Assembly (NCBI GenBank): GCA_017481945.1
Contig: JAFUOJ010000011.1
Location: 166,633-230,632, forward strand
Direction of reading: 5' to 3'
Length of the DNA stretch: 64,000 nt
From: Parabacteroides sp.
GTDB taxonomy: Bacteria; Bacteroidota; Bacteroidia; Bacteroidales; Tannerellaceae
The position numbers and the translations under genes were made by a program. Shown here one piece after another: positions 1-8,218 of this stretch (position 1 is its first letter; each line of letters opens with the position of its first letter). Under the pieces are notes generated by a model. That model saw only the letters and a program-made list of their open reading frames with translations. It made no database searches and was not told where the DNA came from.

Positions 1-500
1 GAACTATCAAACTTTGTACCATTTAATAATGTACCTGTATAGTGAACTTTTACGCGATCTTCTGCAGTCGGTTTAGCTCCTTTACCTTCTGTAACTACCT
101 GATATTGCAAACCGCTTTCAGTTGTAATCACACCGCTCTTTGTTTTATTCTCAGCCAAGAACTTTTCGCCTTCTTCTTTATTCTTTTCAGCGTCTCTTGT
201 TGAAGCCTGCATAAAATAATTCTGCATAAAAGCCTGAGCTTCTTGCGGAGTCATTTTCATAGCAGCACTATCACCCTTAATTGCCTGTACGAAACCTGCA
301 ATCAAGTCATCCACGTTAGCAGGATCACCCGGTAATGTCTTCAAATTTTCTTTATAACCGGCACCTGTAGTAATACCAATCGCATAGCTCACGCTATCTG
401 CACCAGTTTTCAAAGAAGCACTCTTGTGTGAACCACCTCCACAAGAGGTCATGCCCATAGCTACAATTACTGTAGCAACCAATACACTAATTTTTTTCAT
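1..500 (-). CDS. FKBP-type peptidyl-prolyl isomerase, lipoprotein (partial, C-terminus off window)
   Basis: Reading leftward from an ATG at 498-500, the frame stays open to the window edge (166 codons). It starts with a lipoprotein signal peptide ending in the lipobox MTSC, with Cys at residue 20 followed by three glycines, so the product should be anchored in a membrane facing the periplasm. Next comes an FKBP N-terminal helical dimerisation domain (SYAIGITTGAGYKENL), then the start of the FKBP fold (SGLQYQVVTEGKGAKPTAEDRVKVHYTG), where it is cut off. By family knowledge it is a Mip/FkpA-like periplasmic foldase catalysing cis-trans isomerisation of Xaa-Pro bonds. It is a paralogue of the next gene, in tandem on the same strand, 15 bases away. 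Family is sure; substrate is unknown. Confidence 0.9.
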   Translation of the reverse strand, partial: MKKISVLVATVIVAMGMTSCGGGSHKSASLKTGADSVSYAIGITTGAGYKENLKTLPGDPANVDDLIAGFVQAIKGDSAAMKMTPQEAQAFMQNYFMQASTRDAEKNKEEGEKFLAENKTKSGVITTESGLQYQVVTEGKGAKPTAEDRVKVHYTGTLLNGTKFDS

Positions 501-515
501 CTTTCTATATTATAT

Positions 516-1103
516 TTATTTTACTATGTCTAATAATTCTACATCAAAGATCAATGTACTATTCGGTTCAATCGCGTCACCAGCTCCATGTTCACCATAA
601 GCCAATTCAGAAGGGATAAAAAGACGCCATTTTGAGCCAACCGGCATTAACTGCAAAGCTTCCACCCAACCCGGAATCACTTGTGACACACCAAATACTG
701 CTGGTTGACCACGCTGTACAGAACTATCAAAGACAGTACCATTAATCAATGTTCCATGATAATGACACTTTACTTTATCTGTGGCAGTTGGTTTTGCACC
801 TTCTCCTTTCTGCAAAACTTGATATTGTAAACCACTTGGCAAAGTAACGACTCCTGCTTTTCCTTTATTAATAGTCAGGAACTCTTCTCCGGCTTTCTTA
901 TTCAGTTCTAACTTTTGCTTCTGAAGATTCATAAAGAATTCATTGATTATTTGCTTAGCTTCATCATAGCTAATTACAGGCTGAGCACCACTCAACACAT
1001 CATTTACTCCTTTTACAAAATCCTCAACTTGGAGATTGTTAATACCTGAATTCTGGAAATTATTTCCGATACTTAGACCCAGTGCGTAACTAATTTTATC
1101 CAT
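516..1103 (-). CDS. FKBP-type peptidyl-prolyl cis-trans isomerase without signal peptide
   Basis: 195 residues. I start at the ATG at 1101-1103 (MDKISYALG). The longer frame begins with a TTG at 1136 that lies inside the predicted -7 box (1134-1141), so it cannot be used. Domains: FKBP N-terminal dimerisation helices about residues 3-85, with a QKLELNKKAGEEFL linker helix, then a complete FKBP_C domain about 93-194 with the typical VKCHYHGTLINGTVFDSS and VIPGWVEALQLMPVGSKWRLFIPSELAYGE stretches. Unlike the upstream-strand neighbour it has no signal peptide or lipobox, so it is probably cytoplasmic. The two genes are 15 bases apart and probably co-transcribed, giving a paralogue pair with one soluble and one lipid-anchored isomerase. 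Confidence 0.92.
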   Translation of the reverse strand: MDKISYALGLSIGNNFQNSGINNLQVEDFVKGVNDVLSGAQPVISYDEAKQIINEFFMNLQKQKLELNKKAGEEFLTINKGKAGVVTLPSGLQYQVLQKGEGAKPTATDKVKCHYHGTLINGTVFDSSVQRGQPAVFGVSQVIPGWVEALQLMPVGSKWRLFIPSELAYGEHGAGDAIEPNSTLIFDVELLDIVK

Positions 1104-1133
1104 TCTTTTTTCTTTTCTACTAATAATGAGCCA

Positions 1134-1141
1134 CAAAAGTA
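1134..1141 (-). promoter_or_regulatory. Predicted Bacteroidetes -7 box for the FKBP pair
   Basis: The minus strand reads TACTTTTG, matching the TAnnTTTG -7 consensus of the Bacteroidetes primary sigma factor. It lies about 30 bases ahead of the ATG at 1103 and rules out the longer TTG start. No clear -33 TTTG was assigned. Confidence 0.5.
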
Positions 1142-1184
1142 ATGCTTTTCACTACATAAACTGCAAACAACAACACTTTTTTAC

Positions 1185-1192
1185 TACTTTTG
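1185..1192 (+). promoter_or_regulatory. Predicted Bacteroidetes -7 box for the DUF4886 gene
   Basis: TACTTTTG matches TAnnTTTG and faces the gene starting at 1256, leaving a leader of roughly 57 bases. It is divergent from the FKBP promoter 45 bases away. Confidence 0.45.
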
Positions 1193-1255
1193 CAACACTT
1201 ATGTAAAGTATAACAGGTTAAAAGATATATTTGTTGACAATTTAAATTTCAAAAA

Positions 1256-2164
1256 ATGAAACACAGAATTCTTTCATTAGTCATTGTATGCTTGAATCTT
1301 TTCAGCATTTCAGTATTCGCACAAACTAATTATCCGCTTCCTCAGAATCCGGATACGCTGCGTATTTTAGGTATCGGTAACAGCTTCACAGATGACGGTA
1401 TGATGTACCTTCCTGAATTATTAGAGGCTGCAGGTATTAAGAATGTAATCTTAGGTCGCCTTTACATCGGAGGTTGCTCATTAGAAGGTCATTGCATTGA
1501 AGACCAAAAAGCTCCGGGAGAAGGTCGTTACATTTATTATAAGTCTACAGAAAACAAATGGGAGCCGGGTGTTAAAGGGACTCATTTGCATACAGGTATT
1601 GAAGACGAGAACTGGGATATCGTCGTTCTACAACAGCAATCAGGTAAATCTGGTTGGTATATGACTTATCAGCCGTGGTTGAATCAATTGATTGAAATCG
1701 TTCGCATGCATTGTTCAAATGCTGGAGCTTGTATTGCATGGCAACAGACTTGGTCATACGCTAATACCAGCAAACATGGAGAGTTCAGTCGTTACGGTAA
1801 AAGTTGTAATATGATGTATCAATCTATCATCAACTGCAACAAACAATTGATGGAAGATACACAAATCAATGTTATTATCCCTTCTGGTACAACAGTACAG
1901 AACTTGCGTGAAACAGCGATGGCTGATTCTTTGCAATTCACTCGCGATGGTTTCCATTTAGATTATAAGATGGGACGTTACGCAGCAGCTTGTGCTTGGT
2001 TCCAGACTTTAGTAGCACCGGTTCTAAAAACAAATTTAGCAGGTAATCCTTGCCGCTTAGCAGGTACAGAACATGCTTTAACAGACGAACAAGCTTTAGC
2101 TTGCCAATTAGCAGCTCGCCAAGCTTGCGCAAGATTATTTGAGGTTACTAAATCCGAAAAATAA
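1256..2164 (+). CDS. DUF4886 (SGNH hydrolase-like) exported protein
   Basis: 302 residues with a cleavable signal peptide (about residues 1-22, ending SVFAQ). The mature part opens with LRILGIGNSFTDDGM, the GNSF block that replaces the GDS block of SGNH hydrolases in the DUF4886 family, and contains NWDIVVLQQQSGKSG and near the end a D-x-x-H-like stretch (TRDGFHLDYKMGRYAAA) that would supply the catalytic Asp/His. This layout suggests a periplasmic or secreted ester hydrolase or deacetylase acting on glycans, but the substrate is not known. The next gene follows after 26 bases and is probably in the same transcript. Confidence 0.85.
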   Translation: MKHRILSLVIVCLNLFSISVFAQTNYPLPQNPDTLRILGIGNSFTDDGMMYLPELLEAAGIKNVILGRLYIGGCSLEGHCIEDQKAPGEGRYIYYKSTENKWEPGVKGTHLHTGIEDENWDIVVLQQQSGKSGWYMTYQPWLNQLIEIVRMHCSNAGACIAWQQTWSYANTSKHGEFSRYGKSCNMMYQSIINCNKQLMEDTQINVIIPSGTTVQNLRETAMADSLQFTRDGFHLDYKMGRYAAACAWFQTLVAPVLKTNLAGNPCRLAGTEHALTDEQALACQLAARQACARLFEVTKSEK

Positions 2165-2190
2165 AATCCTTTAAACATATCCTCTGCCGT

Positions 2191-3087
2191 ATGAAAAAAA
2201 TATTATTCTTTGCATTTATTGCTTTAACAATTCTGCCAGGGTTCGCACAAGATCGGGCAATGCAGATTAGAGAAAAACTTCTGAAGTGTGATGAAAGTAG
2301 TGTATTGGTAACTGCTCATCGAGGTGACTGGAGAAACTTTCCCGAAAACTCTTTAGAAGCTATTGACAATGCTATTCAAATGGGAGTTGATATTGTTGAA
2401 TTAGATGTACAACGTACAAAAGATGGGGTTCTCATCTTAATGCACGACAACACATTAAATCGTACAACTACAGGTAAAGGGAAAATAGAGGAGACAACAA
2501 TGGCCGAGATCAGTCAGCTAAAACTAAAAAATGGCTGTGCGATCCGAACCATACATAAAGTACCTACTTTAGAAGAAGCTTTACTTCATGCCAAAGGGAA
2601 AATCATGATTAATCTGGATAAAGCAGACCGTTTCTTTGAAGAGGTCTATGCTTTATTAGAGAAAACTGGTACAACTAAACAGATTATCATGAAAGGAGGC
2701 AAACCAGCAGAAGAGGTAAAAGCACAATTCGGTAAATATCTTCAAGAGGTTATTTATATGCCGATTGTTAACTTAGACAAAGACAACGCAGAACAACAGA
2801 TCGAAAGCTTCATCAGCGATATGCACCCTGTTGCATTTGAATTGGTCTATGCTAACAAATCAAATCCTTTACCTCAAAAACTACAGAAAAGTTTAAAAGG
2901 ACGTACACTCATTTGGTATAATACTTTATGGGATACATTAGCCGGAGGTCACGATGATGACGCTTCATTACGCAATACAGATGACGGTTATGGTTATCTT
3001 ATTGATCAATTGGGAGCACGTATCATTCAGACTGACCGTCCTCAGTTCCTTTTAGACTATTTACGTAGTAGAAAATTACATGAATAA
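2191..3087 (+). CDS. Exported glycerophosphodiester phosphodiesterase family protein
   Basis: 298 residues. Signal peptide about 1-20 (MKKILFF...GFAQ). The GDPD signature is complete: TAHRGDWRNFPENS with His43, then the metal-binding IVELDV with Glu70 and Asp72, then HDNTLNRTTTGKG with His85. The family is a TIM barrel that cleaves glycerophosphodiesters to glycerol-3-phosphate and an alcohol using a divalent metal; the signal peptide places it in the periplasm. It follows the DUF4886 gene and ends just ahead of a strong hairpin terminator. The real substrate (phospholipid headgroup, teichoic-like polymer or other) cannot be read from the sequence. Confidence 0.9.
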   Translation: MKKILFFAFIALTILPGFAQDRAMQIREKLLKCDESSVLVTAHRGDWRNFPENSLEAIDNAIQMGVDIVELDVQRTKDGVLILMHDNTLNRTTTGKGKIEETTMAEISQLKLKNGCAIRTIHKVPTLEEALLHAKGKIMINLDKADRFFEEVYALLEKTGTTKQIIMKGGKPAEEVKAQFGKYLQEVIYMPIVNLDKDNAEQQIESFISDMHPVAFELVYANKSNPLPQKLQKSLKGRTLIWYNTLWDTLAGGHDDDASLRNTDDGYGYLIDQLGARIIQTDRPQFLLDYLRSRKLHE

Positions 3088-3100
3088 TCTTACAAACAAA

Positions 3101-3133
3101 AATGGGCTGTCTTCTTTATAAGGACAGCCCATT
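3101..3133. terminator. Bidirectional rho-independent terminator
   Basis: An 11 bp perfect stem, AATGGGCTGTC (3101-3111) with GACAGCCCATT (3123-3133), an 11-base loop, and A/T runs on both sides. It sits between the converging glycerophosphodiesterase and sppA genes and can serve both. Confidence 0.85.
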
Positions 3134-3149
3134 TTTTATAGTTCTATTA

Positions 3150-4925
3150 TTATAAACCTTTTACATTAAATGGCATTCGAGCAATAATACCGGATTCAGT
3201 TTCCGCTCTTTTTATAGTCGTATACAACTCATATTGTTCTTTGCCTAATACTGACTTCACCATAGAAACCTTCATTTCCTCCATCTGTTTTTCTAAAAGT
3301 TTAGTGAAAAAATCTTTCGGTCCATCAGCTATAGTTACAGAATAATCACTCAAATCAGCTAAAGCAGCAGCCTCTTGAATTGCCACTTCCATACCACCTA
3401 ACTGATCAACCAGACCTCTCTCCAAAGCTTGCTCACCTGTCCACACACGACCTTGACCGATTGAATCGATTTCGCTCTTAGTCATACCACGACCATCAGC
3501 ACAACGAGTCAAGAACAAATCATAAGTACGTTCAACACTTCTCTGGATCAAAGTTTTTTCGTCCTCACGCATTGGGCGAGTCAAATCTCCCATATCTGCA
3601 TAAGTATTTGTTTTTACCATATCAGTAGTAATACCCACCTTCTCTAAAGTTCCTGTGAAATTTTGAATCACACCGAACACACCGATAGATCCGGTTAAAG
3701 TTGTCCGCTCTGCAATAATCTTATTTGCAGCACAAGAGATATAATAACCACCGGAAGCCGCATAGTTACCCATAGATACAACGATCGGCTTTTTCGCCTT
3801 TAAATCAACGACTGCTTTCCAGATTTGTTCAGAGATATATGCACTACCTCCCGGAGAGTTTACACGAAATACGACCGCTTTCACATCTTCATCATCTTGT
3901 AATTTACGTAGCTTTTTCACCATCTCTTCTGAAATAACCGATTCATTGGCATACATAGAAGATGATGGATCTTCTTCACGAATCTCTCCTTCAGCATATA
4001 AGACGGCAATTTTATTAGAGAAGTCTTTCTCCTTCACCGGAATTGAAGCAACTTTATCAACATTGGCTGTTTTTAATTTACCCTTCATATCCTGACCAGC
4101 CATTGCTTTCACACAATTTTCAGCTTCATAACGATAACGAAGTCCATCGACTAATTTATAATCAACAGCGTTAGAGGCCTCTCCCATTGACAGTCCTTCA
4201 TTTAAATAACGTTCCAAAGCTTCAGATGAGATTGAACGACTCTTCTCTATTTCCGTTGTCAAATTTCCCCAGATACTACCTAAGAAAGAAGTCAATTGTT
4301 CCCGATTTGCTTCACTAAACTTCTTCAAGAAGAAAGGTTCAACAGCACTTTTATAGGTTCCTACCTTAAATATATAAGTTTCTACACCTAACTTTTCTGT
4401 TAATCCGGTAAAGAAAACTCCCTGTGAAGCCAATCCAACCAAAGCGACACTACCCTGTGGATTTACAAATATTGAGTCTGCAACACTACACAAATAGTAA
4501 GCCCCTTGTGTATAATAATCTCCATAAGAGACAATAAACTTTCCGCTATTCTTGAAATCTACTAACTCACGACGAATGGCTTCTATATTCGCAAAGCCTG
4601 AAGACAATAAGCCTGCTTCTAAATAGATTCCTTTAATATAATCATTTGTCTTTGCTCTACGAATTGCTTTTACAACATCAGAAAGAGCCAACTGCTCATT
4701 CGTTTCTCCCATCAACTCTGCAAATGGATTTTGAACAGCTTGATCAACTAAAGTTCCTTTCAAAGAAAGTTTAAAGACTGTATTTTCAGTCGGTTTATAC
4801 TCCGTCGTTCCTTCAGCACTGGCCACTATCCCTATTACAAAGAAGAAAGAGGCCACCATAACGATTCCCAATGCGATCAACACACCTAACGTGGACGCAA
4901 ATACTGTTTTAAAGAATTGTTTCAT
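3150..4925 (-). CDS. sppA: Signal peptide peptidase SppA, 67 kDa type
   Basis: 591 residues, the double-domain length of Proteobacteria-like SppA/protease IV. One N-terminal transmembrane segment (about residues 8-36). The first S49 domain carries the general-base lysine in GTYKSAVEPF (Lys192); the second carries the nucleophile in NYAASGGYYIS (Ser391), the arrangement known from E. coli SppA. It should sit in the inner membrane with the catalytic bowl in the periplasm and degrade cleaved signal peptides. Short intergenic repeats (array F) lie just upstream of its start. Confidence 0.95.
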   Translation of the reverse strand: MKQFFKTVFASTLGVLIALGIVMVASFFFVIGIVASAEGTTEYKPTENTVFKLSLKGTLVDQAVQNPFAELMGETNEQLALSDVVKAIRRAKTNDYIKGIYLEAGLLSSGFANIEAIRRELVDFKNSGKFIVSYGDYYTQGAYYLCSVADSIFVNPQGSVALVGLASQGVFFTGLTEKLGVETYIFKVGTYKSAVEPFFLKKFSEANREQLTSFLGSIWGNLTTEIEKSRSISSEALERYLNEGLSMGEASNAVDYKLVDGLRYRYEAENCVKAMAGQDMKGKLKTANVDKVASIPVKEKDFSNKIAVLYAEGEIREEDPSSSMYANESVISEEMVKKLRKLQDDEDVKAVVFRVNSPGGSAYISEQIWKAVVDLKAKKPIVVSMGNYAASGGYYISCAANKIIAERTTLTGSIGVFGVIQNFTGTLEKVGITTDMVKTNTYADMGDLTRPMREDEKTLIQRSVERTYDLFLTRCADGRGMTKSEIDSIGQGRVWTGEQALERGLVDQLGGMEVAIQEAAALADLSDYSVTIADGPKDFFTKLLEKQMEEMKVSMVKSVLGKEQYELYTTIKRAETESGIIARMPFNVKGL

Positions 4926-4999
4926 ATTACTTTATATTCTTAAATTCACTTTTCAGGCACAAAAGAATACAATATTTCCTATTTCACAAAATATCTCCT

Positions 5000-5070
5000 G
5001 TCCCATTTTTTCTCGCTCAAGTCCTATTTTTTCTGGGACGGGAGCCATTAATTAAAAACACACGTCCCAT
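5000..5070. repeat. Array F: four units on a 21-22 bp lattice
   Basis: Units start at 5000 (GTCCCATTTTTT), 5021 (GTCCTATTTTTT), 5042 (GAGCCATTAATT) and 5064 (GTCCCATTAAAC). A GGGAC at 5035-5039 is the inverse of the GTCCC head of the first unit. The array fills the gap between the stop codon of the DUF2461 gene (last unit abuts it) and the sppA start. It is the weakest of the seven arrays: the heads are conserved but the third unit is diverged, and T-rich composition helps the match. Confidence 0.5.
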
Positions 5071-5744
5071 TAAACGCGCCCCAAGTATTCGTCTACAGTA
5101 TAATTCAGAAAACGGTTGAATGGATACAGTAATTTAAAATCTTCAACGACTTTATCCAGCCAATCGGGAGTAAAAAAATATTCATCCGGCTTATAAGAAG
5201 CTACACAAAAGTCCTTATGACGAAGTATTTCTCCATATTCAAAATCAGAAGGATAACCAACTGGCATACGTTTCAATACCTCCCCCTCCATCACTGGATA
5301 AGTCTTCTTAAATTGGGGATTCTCAAGAATTTCCACCAACTCCTCAATATTCTCATAAATATCCTTACGAAGCATTTTTAACAAGACAGGAGGAGGACAC
5401 CAAACTCCACCCGAAAGCATACAACCACCCGGCTCTAAATGAATATAATAACCCCCGCGTTCACTACCTCTTCCACCACAAGAGGCTATATAAGCAGCGA
5501 AGTGGCGTTTATACGGTGTTTTGTCTGGAGAAAAACGGATGTCTCGATAAATACGGAAAAGGCAATCTTTTGCGTCTAAGCCTGCAACTTCCGGATCAAA
5601 CAAGCCGATTCGGTCAATCAACAGTTGAACATTTTCTATAAAGTTTTTACGTAAGACATCGTATCGACTCTTATTAGCTTGAAACCACTCTCTATTATTA
5701 TTTACCTGTAGTTCCTTTAAAAACTGAATTATCTCTGCATTCAT
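5070..5744 (-). CDS. DUF2461 domain protein
   Basis: 224 residues, normal family length. It shows the DUF2461/TIGR02453 landmarks: LNNREWFQANKSRYD-like start (here VNNNREWFQANKSRYD), FRIYRDIRFSPDKTPYKRHF and GGYYIHLEPGGCMLSGGVWCPPP. The family is widespread and its biochemical role is not established. The start has a clear GAGGA ribosome site about 8 bases upstream, unusual strength for this genome. It has its own likely promoter (minus-strand TATGTTTG at 5774-5781). Confidence 0.88.
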   Translation of the reverse strand: MNAEIIQFLKELQVNNNREWFQANKSRYDVLRKNFIENVQLLIDRIGLFDPEVAGLDAKDCLFRIYRDIRFSPDKTPYKRHFAAYIASCGGRGSERGGYYIHLEPGGCMLSGGVWCPPPVLLKMLRKDIYENIEELVEILENPQFKKTYPVMEGEVLKRMPVGYPSDFEYGEILRHKDFCVASYKPDEYFFTPDWLDKVVEDFKLLYPFNRFLNYTVDEYLGRV

Positions 5745-5773
5745 AAAGTCCTCATTATTATAAAGAATTTATG

Positions 5774-5781
5774 CAAACATA
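5774..5781 (-). promoter_or_regulatory. Predicted -7 box for the DUF2461 gene
   Basis: The minus strand reads TATGTTTG, matching TAnnTTTG, about 30 bases ahead of the start codon at 5744. Confidence 0.4.
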
Positions 5782-5864
5782 ATCATCATTTTTCAAATAA
5801 CAGTTCAATCCCAATACATTCTTTCACTTTAACAACAAAACGACCTTCCTTCCGGCTCTCACGC

Positions 5865-6635
5865 TCATTGTTCCTTATTTTTCAGTCCTAAAGTATCCGC
5901 CTGTAAAACATTTCCTTGACGCTGTTTTTCTTGTTCTCTTTTCTTTTTCATCTGTGCCTGCATTTGCTCACGTAAAAGTCGCTTTTCAGCAGGCATTTCC
6001 GGTAATTGATTAACCAATTCACGCATTTTTTCAACAGGGATTGTCATCTTTTTCCCATCAGGAGCCAACATGACTATCTCATCTGCACTACGGAAAAAGG
6101 CATCTTCACAAACAGCTTCCAAAAACGGACGATAGTTATATAAATTCTCTTGTGACTTTTCTGTCTTCAGATAAGCTTTTAAATAGGCATACTTACTAAA
6201 GATCGTCTTTTGTAATCTAACTTCGTCTTCAAATAGACTGGGATCTAAATCCCAATAGTGCCGATTAATTTCATATAGAAAGATCAATTGTTTAGGGTCT
6301 GCCTTCCAAGCAGCATAATACAGTTTCTCAGCCTCATTCCAACGTCCGTCACGTTGTAAAACATCCCCTCGAAATGTAGTCAACATATTGACGAGAAATG
6401 GCTTCGGTTGCATATTCAATTCGGCTTGATCCAACAGTTCAAATGCTCGCTTCCGGTCATACGTTTTCCCTATTGCAGCCCCATATAACAATGCAGTCTC
6501 TATGTCTGTAGAGTCTATCTCATAAGCCTTAGCCAATAAATCAACAGCGTCAAAAGCATGACCGGACATATAACGAGAGGCTCCCGCATATTTTAAGTTT
6601 AAGAAGGAAATTACTAAACAGTAACAAGAAAGCAA
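5865..6635 (-). CDS. TPR-repeat ORF, probably an N-terminally damaged gene or the out-of-frame tail of the M56 gene
   Basis: 256 codons from a TTG directly after an in-frame TAG; the first ATG (residue 23) falls inside what already looks like a TPR helix (LKYAGASRYMSGHAFDAVDLLAKAYEIDS), so neither start looks natural. The body holds about three TPR-like helix pairs and ends in a charged Q/K/E-rich tail. The 5' 86 bases overlap the end of the M56 ORF in another frame; shifting one base near the A-run at about 6592 would join the M56 reading frame to this one after its last membrane segment. Either the two were fused by a deletion and are now out of frame, or a single protein has been frameshifted. 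Function unknown. Confidence 0.55.
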   Translation of the reverse strand: MLSCYCLVISFLNLKYAGASRYMSGHAFDAVDLLAKAYEIDSTDIETALLYGAAIGKTYDRKRAFELLDQAELNMQPKPFLVNMLTTFRGDVLQRDGRWNEAEKLYYAAWKADPKQLIFLYEINRHYWDLDPSLFEDEVRLQKTIFSKYAYLKAYLKTEKSQENLYNYRPFLEAVCEDAFFRSADEIVMLAPDGKKMTIPVEKMRELVNQLPEMPAEKRLLREQMQAQMKKKREQEKQRQGNVLQADTLGLKNKEQ

Positions 6636-7481
6636 CTATCGGTATGAAGACCAAATACTTCGTTCTTCCGATTCCCCGTGTACGTTTCTTATTCATCATC
6701 AGAATCCGATTCTTCAAATGCAACATATTGAAGTTATTGGATAAAGCAGCTATTGATTTATCGGTGTGGGCCAACCCTAACAAATGATATTGATAACTTC
6801 TACTATCATATCCTGACTTCAACACCTTATCATCTGCCAAATACTCTAAATTATGGCGGACTTCACGCTTCAGCAACCAAGCAAACGGATTCACCCAACA
6901 GGCTATACAAACTAACTCGCTTAACATGACATCAATGGAATACCATTGATTGACATGCGTGCACTCATGCGTTAAAATCTCATCTATTTCCTTCTCGGAA
7001 TGACTCTCTACATGTAAGAACACTAAGCGGAAAAAAGAAAAGGGTCCAGCCGGATCACTTAATAAATGTACACGTACATTTCGGACATAAGCAACTTCTG
7101 ATTTATAGGCCAACCCAAGATACTACCCAACTGGACAAAGAATCTAAGAAGCAGTATGAACACACCGCCCCAATACAGATAAGAGATACCGGAAAGGAAA
7201 AGCTCCTGCCAGTTTACTCCGGTAGCACTACTTTCTGAAACGGGGGTTACTTCCGGCAGAATAGCCGAATACATCTGAATCACCTCCGTCATTGGCTCCT
7301 GTTCCCGAATCCAATCTTGAATATCCAAAAACGGATATATCACTGATACTCCGAAGAACACCAGTAAGATGGTACGACGCAACTTGAAAAAGGTATCCTT
7401 ATAAAAGAACAACCGATAGAAAGCGTAGAGGAGTACAAGAGCCATATTTACCTTCAGAAAGTAGGCAAATTCCGGTATCAT
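6550..7481 (-). pseudogene. BlaR1/MecR1-like M56 metallopeptidase, frameshifted
   Basis: Two overlapping frames together give one M56 sensor peptidase. The first (start ATG at 7481) has membrane segments and ends prematurely at 7059 after ILGWPINQKLL. The second resumes at about 7113 with AYKSEVAYVRNVRVH, then the zinc motif HECTH, WVNPFAWLLKREVRHNLEYLADD, and a last membrane segment KYLVFIPIVAFLLLF. Adding one G to the GGG run at about 7114-7117 would restore a continuous ILGLAYKSEV. The frame then ends at 6550 soon after the last membrane segment, where it overlaps the TPR ORF. In intact systems this family senses a signal and cleaves the BlaI repressor. Two frame breaks within about 550 bases argue for decay, although a sequencing error in the G run cannot be excluded. 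Confidence 0.75.
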
Positions 7482-7499
7482 AATATCTCTGTATTAAAA

Positions 7500-7862
7500 T
7501 TATTCCTGTCCCTTTTCAATCATGTCAATGATTTCTTTCAACTCGTCAGCCGAAATAGACTGTTCTTTAGCGAAGAAAGAAACCATTTCCTTGTATGAAT
7601 TAGCAAAATAGTTATTTACCACACTACCCATGAAGAAACGTTTGTACTCTTCGATTGGGATAATCGGTGTGTACTCATACGTATTCCCATAACGTTTTGC
7701 TTTTACATACTTCTTACGTTCTAGGTTTTTCACAACAGAGGCCAACGTAGTATAAGGCGGTTTAGGATTCTCATACTCAGCCAATACATCTTTAATGAAA
7801 CACGGAGCAAGCTTCCAAATGCGGCGCATTGCTTCTTCTTCTTGTCTAGTCAATCTTTCCAT
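7500..7862 (-). CDS. BlaI/MecI/CopY-family transcriptional repressor
   Basis: 120 residues from the ATG at 7860-7862 (MERLTRQEEEAMRRIW); an ATG three codons earlier is also possible, and the longer leader has no family support. The winged-helix DNA-binding part (YTTLASVVKNLERKKYVKAKRYGNTYEYTP) and C-terminal dimer helix (ELKEIIDMIEKG) are intact. The family is dimeric and represses its own operon, classically blaI-blaR1, until an M56 peptidase cuts it. Here the peptidase gene, 18 bases downstream, is broken, so the repressor may be permanently active or answer another protease. Confidence 0.9.
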   Translation of the reverse strand: MERLTRQEEEAMRRIWKLAPCFIKDVLAEYENPKPPYTTLASVVKNLERKKYVKAKRYGNTYEYTPIIPIEEYKRFFMGSVVNNYFANSYKEMVSFFAKEQSISADELKEIIDMIEKGQE

Positions 7863-8010
7863 TTTTATCATTTTAATTTTATGATTACGGTGCGAATATG
7901 CGAAATAACCGTAAATATCCAAAGAATAGTCTGTTAAATTCTATCAAAAAAGTATACTGTTTTAAAACATATATTTCTTTCTTGCTCTGTCTCATTTTGT
8001 TTCATCCTTC

Positions 8011-8095
8011 GAAAGTTACCGCTTTCTAAGGGCGAAAGCGGTAACTTTCGGGTCATGAAAGCGGTAAGTTTCGTCACCCGAAAGCGGTAACTTTC
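8011..8095. repeat. Array A: four units on an exact 23 bp lattice
   Basis: Cores at 8011-8026 (GAAAGTTACCGCTTTC, the inverse of the others), 8034-8049 and 8080-8095 (GAAAGCGGTAACTTTC) and 8057-8072 (one base different). Each core is itself an inverted repeat, GAAAG...CTTTC, around a 6 bp centre. Starts are 23 bp apart with 7 bp spacers; two spacers are nearly inverse of each other (GGGTCAT and ATGACTC). A degenerate fifth unit may follow at 8103. The array lies in the 356 bp divergent gap between blaI and kdgK, upstream of the kdgK promoter. Otherwise I see only A/T-rich sequence in this gap. Confidence 0.85.
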
Positions 8096-8181
8096 ATGAC
8101 TCGAAACAAAACTTTTCCTTTAATTTGTACCGAGAACCCCGATGTTTTGCAAAACAAAAGGCTTATTTAAAAATAAACCTT

Positions 8182-8189
8182 TATTTTTG
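8182..8189 (+). promoter_or_regulatory. Predicted -7 box for the kdgK-eda-uxaC operon
   Basis: TATTTTTG matches TAnnTTTG, 30 bases ahead of the kdgK start. Array A ends 87 bases upstream of it. Confidence 0.5.
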
Positions 8190-8218
8190 TAGCCTAAAAT
8201 ATATTATAAACCATTGAT

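Noticed and set aside
7059-7130. Programmed ribosomal frameshift in the M56 gene
   Set aside because: No slippery heptamer or following structure was found at the GGG run; a one-base loss is simpler, and a second break follows.
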